Below the pieces are notes generated by a model, which worked only from the letters and a program-made list of their open reading frames with translations, made no database searches and was not told the origin of the DNA. A stretch of 64,000 bases of DNA from an uncultured Clostridia bacterium. GTDB taxonomy: Bacteria > Bacillota > Clostridia > Christensenellales > Borkfalkiaceae. The stretch is taken from positions 41,429 through 105,428 of the forward strand of contig CALZDP010000003.1 in assembly GCA_945638575.1 (NCBI GenBank), in the 5' to 3' direction. The translations under genes and the position numbers were made by a program. Below, one piece after another: positions 43,517-50,166 of this stretch (the first letter of the stretch is position 1; each line of letters starts with the position of its first letter).

Positions 43517-44965
43517 TTAAATAAGCACGCAAATCATGCCGGATTTTTTCTCGTTTACGGCTTTGGTAACAACCCGTTTTAACTTTACCCTTAAATTATC
43601 GGGAAAATGCTCGCACTTTTTTTGCAATTCTTCGGAAAGAATATCGGATAAAGGTCTGCCGAAAACGGTGGCGTCATAGCCATCCTTTTCCATAAGGGTA
43701 AGGAAGTTTTCGCACTGCTCTTTACTGCCGAAAACAGGGTCGACCTCTTGATTTATGTCGGCGCGTATAATGTGTAAACTTTTACTGTCCACACGCATCC
43801 TTACGCAATATTGCCCTGCCTTTTTTACAACCTGCGGTTCGCCGACGTTACAGTCTGTAAACTCCGAATGTACAATGCCGTATCCGTTTGCTTCAGCCTC
43901 GCTTAACGCGTCTTTAAGTTTGTAATAGTTACGCTTTGCCTCGGTTAAATCCTTAACATAATTCATAAGCGCAGTTTCGTCCGCTACTTCTTCGCCGGAA
44001 GCCTCGGATAGCGCTTTGAAAAACACGCCGTCCATCGCCTTACATTCAAGGCTGACCGTTCCCGTCGCCATGTCTACGGAAGCCTCGGATATAGGCTCAA
44101 ATATATCCGAACCGTCAAACATGGTTTCAAGTACGGCCGAGTCCTTCATTTTACTCACCTTTTTAACGGCGTCTTTTACCTTTGAAAGGGTGTATGAAAG
44201 TATCTTGCCGTCTATGGGAAGGGCTTGCATCCATTTCGGAATATCAAGGTCGACGCTTCTAAGCGGAAACTCTTCCAAAAGTTTGGATAAAATCCTTTCA
44301 AGCCCCTCTTTATTTATCTTGCTTAGGTCTGCGGGGATTACCGCCACGCCGTATTTATTTTGCAATTCGGCGCACTCGTTTTTTACCTTTTCGTCATCCG
44401 GTTTAGAACTGTTAAAAACCACGATAAACGGCTTATTGAGGGACTTTAGTTGATTTACGACCTCTTTTTCGACACTTTCGTAATCACTGCGTTTAAGGTC
44501 TGTAAAACTTCCGTCCGCGGTAACCAAAACCCCTATTGTCGAATGGTCGGTTATAACCTTTTTAGTGCCGTATTCGGCTGCCTTCGAAAAGGGCATCGGC
44601 GATGCCTGCCACGGCGTGGAAACAAGCCTTGTTTCACCGTTTTCTTCACCGCCGAGCGCGCCTTCAACCATATAGCCCACGCAATCGATAAGCCTTACTT
44701 TTGCCGTCATGTTGCCTACGTTTATTTGAACCGCCGACGACGGCACGAACTTCGGCTCGGTCGTCATAACCGTTTTTCCGGAAGCCGACTGAGGCATTTC
44801 GTCCACCGCTACGCTTTTTTTCTTTTCCGCCATATTGGGAAGCACGATTTCTTCCATAAATTTGGTAATAAAAGTGGACTTACCCGTCCTTACGGGTCCC
44901 ACTACGCCGATGTAAATATCCCCGTCCGTACGGCGGGCAATATCACCGTAAATATCGTAATCCAT
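43517..44965 (-). CDS. spoIVA: Stage IV sporulation protein A (spore-coat morphogenetic ATPase)
   Basis: SpoIVA polymerises by ATP hydrolysis on the forespore surface to make the coat basement layer. The 482-aa protein starts DYDIYGDIARRTDGDIYIGVVGPVRTGKST with its Walker A, continues with the conserved VDEMPQSASGKTVMTTEPKFVP, and ends with the SpoIVA-specific region MICVLI. Length is typical (~490). Its presence indicates an endospore former. The 139-bp upstream gap holds no clear SigA promoter; a SigE promoter would be expected but I could not define one. Confidence 0.97.
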   Translation of the reverse strand: MDYDIYGDIARRTDGDIYIGVVGPVRTGKSTFITKFMEEIVLPNMAEKKKSVAVDEMPQSASGKTVMTTEPKFVPSSAVQINVGNMTAKVRLIDCVGYMVEGALGGEENGETRLVSTPWQASPMPFSKAAEYGTKKVITDHSTIGVLVTADGSFTDLKRSDYESVEKEVVNQLKSLNKPFIVVFNSSKPDDEKVKNECAELQNKYGVAVIPADLSKINKEGLERILSKLLEEFPLRSVDLDIPKWMQALPIDGKILSYTLSKVKDAVKKVSKMKDSAVLETMFDGSDIFEPISEASVDMATGTVSLECKAMDGVFFKALSEASGEEVADETALMNYVKDLTEAKRNYYKLKDALSEAEANGYGIVHSEFTDCNVGEPQVVKKAGQYCVRMRVDSKSLHIIRADINQEVDPVFGSKEQCENFLTLMEKDGYDATVFGRPLSDILSEELQKKCEHFPDNLRVKLKRVVTKAVNEKKSGMICVLI

Positions 44966-45139
44966 ATTTCCTCCGATTTTTTCGATTCCTACGTTACTTT
45001 ATGCGGAAAGGTTTTTGATTATGATAGTCTTTAACGGATAGCGATATTTTTTCGCAAAGGCTTGCGGTTAAAGTAATAATATAGACAAAAAATCCCTCAA
45101 ACGGTTGACGGAGGAAATTATTAGTGATAAAATTTACTT

Positions 45140-45216
45140 AAATATTAGGGGTGCCGTAACGGCTGAGATTATACCCGTTGAACCTGACAAGATAATGCTT
45201 GACTGGGATATAAGGT
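45140..45216 (+). ncRNA. TPP riboswitch (THI element)
   Basis: The conserved core is directly readable: GGGGTGCC, GGCTGAGATTATACCC, GTTGAACCTGACAAG and ATAATGC...GGGA in the right order. It lies just upstream of thiT. AGGAGG follows about 20 nt later, with no clear terminator between, so control is probably at ribosome access. The ORF track wrongly extends the thiT frame through this RNA. Confidence 0.95.
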
Positions 45217-45251
45217 ATTTTTTTCGCGCCCCCGTTAGGAGGTTTTTTTTT

Positions 45252-46367
45252 ATGTCGCTTAATCTGAACTTATTAAGTTCCGCCAAATGGTATCTTTTTA
45301 AATTCGACACACCGTTTGACGTCGTAAAAACCGTTGCTTTATGGCTTACGGTTGCACTTGTAATCGCCTTTTTAATCTTATTTTTTACCCTAAAAACAGA
45401 TAAACGCAAAAAATTTACTAAAGCGGCAACTGTTTTTGCGGTAATTTACGCCTGCGTTTTGTCAATTACCTTTTTAACCTTTACTTTTTGGGAAAACCAA
45501 AAAGAAGGTTACACGATACTTCTTCTGCTTATCCCCCTTGCAGTGCTAATTTTATCGTTAGCGGCGCTTATAGTAACCTTGCTTTACGGCAACAAAAAAG
45601 CAAAAATCGTTACGGGTATCATCGCCGCATTAGCCTTTATCGCAACGATTATTTGCATGGGCGTGCATTTTGCAAGCGGCGCCGGCGCGGATATGAACGG
45701 AATAAACAGCGAAAGCGTAAATTCCATTGCCCTGTACATTTGCGCCGTTTTGGTTACCGCCGCGCTTATCGCAGTTGCTTTTATATTCGACAAAGGATAT
45801 AAAGGGTTCGACACGAAATCGGTAACCTATGCAGGCGTTTGCATTGCCATGAGTTTTGCTCTTTCATATTTAAGAATAGTCAAACTTCCCCAAAACGGTT
45901 CCATAACCGTTGCGTCAATGTTACCGCTGATGTTGTATTCATATATCTTCGGAACAAAAAAAGGAGTCTTTGCAGGCGGTATTTACGGACTTTTGCAAGC
46001 GTTACAGGACCCGTTTATCATTCATCCGGCACAGTTTTTACTCGACTATCCGTTGGCTTTCGCCTGTATCGGTCTTGCGGGAATTTTTGCCTGCAACGCT
46101 AAACTTGAAAAACTACCGCAACTTCAGTTCGCCTTAGGCGCCGTCGTTGCGGGAATCGGAAGATTTTTAATGCATTTTTTAGCAGGCGCTTTTGCCTTTT
46201 CCGCCTTTGCCGGAGACCAAAACCCCTTTGTATACAGTTTTGTATATCAATTAGGCTACGTATTCCCCGACGTTGCTATCGTGATCGTCATGGGAGTTTT
46301 GGCGTTTTCAAGCAAATCGTTTACTAAGTTTGTAAGAAGCCGTATGGTCCCCGTTACCGTAAAATAA
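45252..46367 (+). CDS. thiT: Thiamine ECF transporter S component ThiT with extended N-terminus
   Basis: The C-terminal ~190 residues are ThiT, the thiamine-binding membrane component (VTYAGVCIAMSFALSYLRI, YGLLQALQDPFIIHPAQFLLDYPLAFA). The start is the ATG at 45252 after AGGAGG; the track's 45105 start lies upstream of the riboswitch. The 371-aa product is nearly twice the usual ThiT length because about 175 N-terminal residues add roughly four more hydrophobic spans and a soluble segment. It is controlled by a TPP riboswitch, supporting thiamine uptake. It ends in a terminator shared with the Xre gene. Confidence 0.92.
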   Translation: MSLNLNLLSSAKWYLFKFDTPFDVVKTVALWLTVALVIAFLILFFTLKTDKRKKFTKAATVFAVIYACVLSITFLTFTFWENQKEGYTILLLLIPLAVLILSLAALIVTLLYGNKKAKIVTGIIAALAFIATIICMGVHFASGAGADMNGINSESVNSIALYICAVLVTAALIAVAFIFDKGYKGFDTKSVTYAGVCIAMSFALSYLRIVKLPQNGSITVASMLPLMLYSYIFGTKKGVFAGGIYGLLQALQDPFIIHPAQFLLDYPLAFACIGLAGIFACNAKLEKLPQLQFALGAVVAGIGRFLMHFLAGAFAFSAFAGDQNPFVYSFVYQLGYVFPDVAIVIVMGVLAFSSKSFTKFVRSRMVPVTVK

Positions 46368-46407
46368 CGGCGGTAAAATAATTTTTAACGATATTGAATG
46401 TAATTTT

Positions 46408-46439
46408 AAAGGGTACGGACAAATTCCGTACCCTTTTTT
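46408..46439. terminator. Bidirectional terminator between thiT and the Xre gene
   Basis: GGGTACGGA-CAAA-TTCCGTACCC with A and T runs on the two sides. Confidence 0.92.
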
Positions 46440-46446
46440 ATATCGT

Positions 46447-46647
46447 TTAATCGCACAACCCCAAAAGATAGTCTACACTCTCGTTAAAATAAACGGAAAG
46501 CGTAATCAATGCGGAAGCAGTCGGCTCCGTTTTACAAAGTTCCCACTTTGCTATTGCCGACTGGCTAATTCCCGTTTCTTTGGAAAGTTCCATTTGACTC
46601 AGCCCACGGCTTGATCTTAATTCTTTTAATCTTTCACTAAACTTCAT
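46447..46647 (-). CDS. Small Xre-family DNA-binding regulator
   Basis: A 66-aa single-domain helix-turn-helix protein (LKELRSSRGLSQMELSKETG, ISQSAIAKWE) of the Cro/C1 type. It is divergently oriented to a membrane-protein gene, with a 12-bp palindrome in that gene's promoter spacer as a candidate operator. The inducing signal is unknown. Confidence 0.9.
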   Translation of the reverse strand: MKFSERLKELRSSRGLSQMELSKETGISQSAIAKWELCKTEPTASALITLSVYFNESVDYLLGLCD

Positions 46648-46698
46648 GACTTTTTTGACCTATTTGTAATATTATAACAATTTCAAGTAAAAAAAGAC

Positions 46699-46727
46699 TT
46701 GACAGGTCTTATAAGACTTAATATAAT
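46699..46727 (+). promoter_or_regulatory. Perfect promoter with embedded palindromic operator (DUF4234 gene)
   Basis: TTGACA (46699-46704) and TATAAT (46722-46727) have a 17-bp spacer containing GTCTTATAAGAC, an exact palindrome (46706-46717). A repressor there would block the promoter; the adjacent Xre protein is the obvious candidate. Confidence 0.85.
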
Positions 46728-46779
46728 GAAATAATTGAGTATGTTTATTTACTCAAAATTAACAAGGGAGAAGAAAAAA

Positions 46780-47193
46780 ATGCAACAACTAAAAACCAAC
46801 AGAGGCTTATTCATGTATTGCCTGCTATCAGTAATTACTTTCGGTATTTACCCACTGTATTACCTACATCGACTTTCGGTTGAACTCAACCTTGCCTGCT
46901 CAGATGACGGTAAAAAAACATCCGGTCTTATAGTTTATTTGCTTCTGACTCTCGTTACATTCGGTATCTATGCAATCATTTATTGGTGCTTAGCGGTAAA
47001 CAGAATGCATGATTTCTGTCTGAAAAACAACGTTACTCCTCGTCTTAGCGTGGCATCTTACCTTTTATGGAGTATAGTCGGCAGTTTATTGTTCGGCCTT
47101 GGACCTTTAATCGCTATGTATAAGTTTATCCATATGCATAACGATGTAAACGGAATTTACAATGCAAAGGTTCTGAACGCAACTGCTAAATAA
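46780..47193 (+). CDS. DUF4234-type small membrane protein
   Basis: A 137-aa protein with four hydrophobic spans arranged as two repeats of an L(S/T)xxTFGIYxxxY motif (VITFGIYPLYYLHRL and LVTFGIYAIIYWCLA), which I associate with DUF4234. The track starts at a TTG at 46735 within the transcript leader; the ATG at 46780 with GGGAGAAG upstream is better. Function is unknown. It is probably repressed by the divergent Xre protein. Confidence 0.8.
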   Translation: MQQLKTNRGLFMYCLLSVITFGIYPLYYLHRLSVELNLACSDDGKKTSGLIVYLLLTLVTFGIYAIIYWCLAVNRMHDFCLKNNVTPRLSVASYLLWSIVGSLLFGLGPLIAMYKFIHMHNDVNGIYNAKVLNATAK

Positions 47194-47230
47194 TCTTTAT
47201 TATAAAGATCAAACAGAAAAAATCGAAAAT

Positions 47231-47270
47231 ACATCTCGAAGTCTAACAAACTCGTGAGATGTATTTTTTA
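47231..47270 (+). terminator. Terminator after the DUF4234 gene
   Basis: ACATCTC and GAGATGT pair across a ~18-nt loop, followed by TATTTTTT. Confidence 0.7.
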
Positions 47271-47328
47271 ATATAACAAAAAGTTGATGTTAGTATTTTT
47301 TTATGTAATGTTGCAGTAAAAATAAAAG

Positions 47329-47354
47329 CGGTCGGGGATAAAACACCCCGACCG
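47329..47354. terminator. Second hairpin between converging genes
   Basis: CGGTCGGGG-ATAAAACA-CCCCGACCG followed by ATTTTAAAT. It may terminate the minus-strand SWIM gene or back up the DUF4234 terminator. Confidence 0.65.
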
Positions 47355-47378
47355 ATTTTAAATATGTAAAGAATTGTC

Positions 47379-47405
47379 GAATAACCGGCTTATAGCCCGA
47401 CTTTT
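47379..47405 (-). repeat. Dispersed palindromic repeat, copy 20 (intergenic)
   Basis: On the minus strand AAAAGTCGGG, CTATAAGCCG, GTTATTC. A partial half copy follows immediately at about 47405-47430. Confidence 0.85.
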
Positions 47406-47456
47406 AAAAGTAACCGACTTTTTATCCGATTAAAAAACAATACAATCAAAACTTGA

Positions 47457-47909
47457 TTATTTAAAGTTTTTTGTTTCGTCCAAAAACTTATCCAAGTTTT
47501 TATCTGTACATAAATCCATAAGTTCACATATGTAATCTATAAGTTCCGAACGGTCGGCACGCAAAAGATTCTTTTTAAAAGTTCTCTTTTTTATTTCCCT
47601 GTTGTCGTCGGCGGACGGTTTTAAATACTCGTCATAATACCGTTTGGCTTCTGCCGGAAACAACTTAAAATACAGCGCGACGACGTGTTTGCAAACTACG
47701 CGCCTGTTGAAGGCTTGCTTACAGTTACAGGATGATTTTACATTTTTGTTAAGGTCTAAATTTACGCTGAAAACCTCGCCTTTTTCATCCACTATCTTGC
47801 CTTCGTAAACCCGTTTGGAAACCTCGTTAACTTCCTTTACGCATCCGCATTTAAAGCAATAATAACCTTCGTATTTTGCCTTTTGACTCGCATTAGCCAA
47901 AACTTCCAT
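47457..47909 (-). CDS. SWIM zinc-finger protein
   Basis: A 150-aa protein with a SWIM-type metal site CxCx(n)CxH (SSCNCKQAFNRRVVCKHVVALYF, about residues 58-82) and an extra N-terminal CFKCGC pair. SWIM domains bind DNA or protein; here there is no fused helicase, unlike many relatives. The C-terminal half is helical and charged. It is monocistronic. Its partner is unknown. Confidence 0.85.
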   Translation of the reverse strand: MEVLANASQKAKYEGYYCFKCGCVKEVNEVSKRVYEGKIVDEKGEVFSVNLDLNKNVKSSCNCKQAFNRRVVCKHVVALYFKLFPAEAKRYYDEYLKPSADDNREIKKRTFKKNLLRADRSELIDYICELMDLCTDKNLDKFLDETKNFK

Positions 47910-47941
47910 TTTCCCCTCGTTTAAACTTTTAATTTTTAGCC

Positions 47942-47968
47942 GTTAATCGACCTATAGACCGATTTTAA
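47942..47968 (-). repeat. Dispersed palindromic repeat, copy 21 (intergenic)
   Basis: On the minus strand TAAAATCGGT, CTATAGGTCG, ATTAAC. Confidence 0.8.
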
Positions 47969-48053
47969 ATAAAAAATTCCGTTAGCGTTATAGAAAATTC
48001 GGTTTACGGCGGTTATAAACCGCTTACGCCATAAACCGAATTTTACAAGCCCT

Positions 48054-49568
48054 TTAACTATATGACAAGAAGGTTGCCTTCTTTTTTGTAATGTAGTCTT
48101 TAAAGGACATATTCCCGTCGATTCCGCCGGACTTGTTTTCAAAGGCTATGCACAAATTTTTAACAAGCGGAAACTGCGGCACAACGTCGTTTTGATAGTT
48201 TGATTTTGCTAAGTTGAAAACTTTATCAAAATACGTTGGATCGCACCATTCGGAATTAAAAATATCACGAATGTTTTGTGTGAATTGCTCATTGTAATCT
48301 TTAATCACTTTTCCGTTTTCTCTGCCGAGAGTATAGCGAACAAGCGGATTTTGTTGAGATTCGTTTGCGCCTTGCGCCCAGTTTGAATTGTGTTTGACGG
48401 CTGTCATGGCGTTACCTGTCGGATCCCAATCCTTAGTTATGCCGAGGCATCTGTCCCAATCGTACGGAATAAAATACGCCTTACCGCTTTTTTTGCCGAA
48501 ATAAATGTAATAGTTGTTGTAATTGTTACGGAAATCATCGGGATTGCCAAGCACGTATGCAACCGCTTCTTCCATTAAAAAAGATTGCATATCTACATAA
48601 TTTGCAAGAGTATTTTTATTGACGCCGTTGCCGTTTAAAAAGTTTAACAGATTTTTAAGACTTGAGTGGTCGCTCTTCTTTTTGTTGGTTTTTAAATCGT
48701 ACGACGGAAAATAACACTTATCTTCATCTTCTATACCGATCTTTTTCATATCGGACGGTATTGTAAGATCGCCCTTGCCCATCGCCGTGTAACCGACTTT
48801 GTATAAATCGCCGCCGAGTTCTTCATCCGCCATTCTTCTTTCAAAAAAAATATCGTCTACAACTTCCAACACTTCAAACACACCGAGAGATTTTGGCTGT
48901 TCGTTGTCGATTTTCAGGCTGACTTTGCCAAGATTGACTTTGAGCGCCATCACGCCGAATGCGTCAAACATTTTGTAAGCGTAAAGTTGCTTGATGTGTG
49001 TGGCGTCATAGTTTTTGTTCCACTTAAGATCGAGTTTTTGCATATCGAGAAAACGGCGCTCTTTTCTGTCCGCTTTCGACTGGTCAAGTTCATAAGCGGA
49101 TCCGTCATAATAATCGTCGTTAAAAGTTTCGGCAAAGTTGAGTTTGTAATGGATAAGTCCGTCGATTTCACCCTTGTCATTCAAAAAATCGCGCAAAGAG
49201 GTGTTGCCCTTCATCTTTAAACCCACTTGTGTGAAACTGTACTTTTTATCGCCGAAACTAATATCCACATTACACATACGGTTGAGCGGAGATTTACTGC
49301 CCATGTTTTGGTAATGGTGGTAATCTTCGTTTAATTTTCTAAGTTCTTCGCTAGACATATTTATAACGATTTCCACCTTGGTGTTAAGGTCGAAAAACTC
49401 TTCGTACTCGCTGTCTAAAACGGGTGGCTTATCATCGTTGCCGCCGCTTCCGCCGTTACTGCCTGTTCCGCCGTTACTGCCTGATCCGCCGTTGCCCACT
49501 ATGCCGTTACAGGCGCTAAACGCCAAAATCAAAATAACCGATAATAAAATGCCAATTATTTTTTTCAT
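48054..49568 (-). CDS. CotH-family kinase-like lipoprotein
   Basis: A 504-aa surface lipoprotein (signal peptide with lipobox FSAC near residue 20, then a GGSGSNGG-type flexible linker). The body has the CotH/atypical-kinase pattern: GLKMKGNTSLRDF, KLDLKWNKNYDATHIKQLYAYKMF, and the conserved YIYFGKKSGKAYFIPYDWDRCLG with the kinase-like Asp. CotH proteins phosphorylate spore-coat or surface proteins in Bacillus; secreted lipoprotein versions are common in Clostridia but their substrates are unknown. There is no sporulation gene adjacent. Confidence 0.88.
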   Translation of the reverse strand: MKKIIGILLSVILILAFSACNGIVGNGGSGSNGGTGSNGGSGGNDDKPPVLDSEYEEFFDLNTKVEIVINMSSEELRKLNEDYHHYQNMGSKSPLNRMCNVDISFGDKKYSFTQVGLKMKGNTSLRDFLNDKGEIDGLIHYKLNFAETFNDDYYDGSAYELDQSKADRKERRFLDMQKLDLKWNKNYDATHIKQLYAYKMFDAFGVMALKVNLGKVSLKIDNEQPKSLGVFEVLEVVDDIFFERRMADEELGGDLYKVGYTAMGKGDLTIPSDMKKIGIEDEDKCYFPSYDLKTNKKKSDHSSLKNLLNFLNGNGVNKNTLANYVDMQSFLMEEAVAYVLGNPDDFRNNYNNYYIYFGKKSGKAYFIPYDWDRCLGITKDWDPTGNAMTAVKHNSNWAQGANESQQNPLVRYTLGRENGKVIKDYNEQFTQNIRDIFNSEWCDPTYFDKVFNLAKSNYQNDVVPQFPLVKNLCIAFENKSGGIDGNMSFKDYITKKKATFLSYS

Positions 49569-49975
49569 ATTTTCCCTCCGAATGGTTACAAATATAAGGC
49601 TAAACGGTTGTTTAACCTAAATAGTTGCGATATTTTTTTGCGGTTTCGCTACTTAAAGTATTTTTTATTTTAGCACTATTAAGAAAAATTTTCAATAACT
49701 ATGTACAAGTAATTTGCAAATAGCGTTGAATATTTCCGTTTTAGACAATGTTTTGGCGGTTTAGACCGAAGTTGCGCCGATAGGTTTGCGATTTTTAGTC
49801 TTACAAACGCAATGTACTACTTATGCCTTTTTGCGCGCTAAGAATATCACAAATTACGCCTAAATGCAAAAAGGCGCTTTAATAACGTTGTATCAAAAAA
49901 AATGCCCGATTATTTTTTGCTTAATTTTTCAAAAAATAAACTTACAAAAAACCGATATTTATTACAAAATATGCC

Positions 49976-50001
49976 GTTAATCGACCTATAGGCGGACTTT
50001 T
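49976..50001 (-). repeat. Dispersed palindromic repeat, copy 22 (last in window)
   Basis: On the minus strand AAAAGTCCGC, CTATAGGTCG, ATTAAC. The 598-bp gap around it has only this repeat and a terminator; no copy is found in the next 14 kb. Confidence 0.85.
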
Positions 50002-50022
50002 GTGTTTATTTGCATAAAAATA

Positions 50023-50050
50023 GGGCGGCGTAAGTTTGCTTACGCCGCCC
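50023..50050 (-). terminator. Terminator of the carbohydrate locus
   Basis: GGGCGGCGTAAG-CAAA-CTTACGCCGCCC followed by TATTTTT on the minus strand, after the last gene of the locus. Confidence 0.9.
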
Positions 50051-50166
50051 CTTTTTAGTTATAAGTAATTACTTGCTTGGTTGTACATATTTATATAGAT
50101 AAATATTTGCCCAAAAGCAGCAAGCCTTTACTTGTTTACAAGCGTTTAATGGTTGCGCTGTTTTAA

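Noticed and set aside
45105-45251. N-terminal 49 residues of the track's 420-aa ORF
   Set aside because: They translate the TPP riboswitch core; the real ATG with AGGAGG is at 45252.
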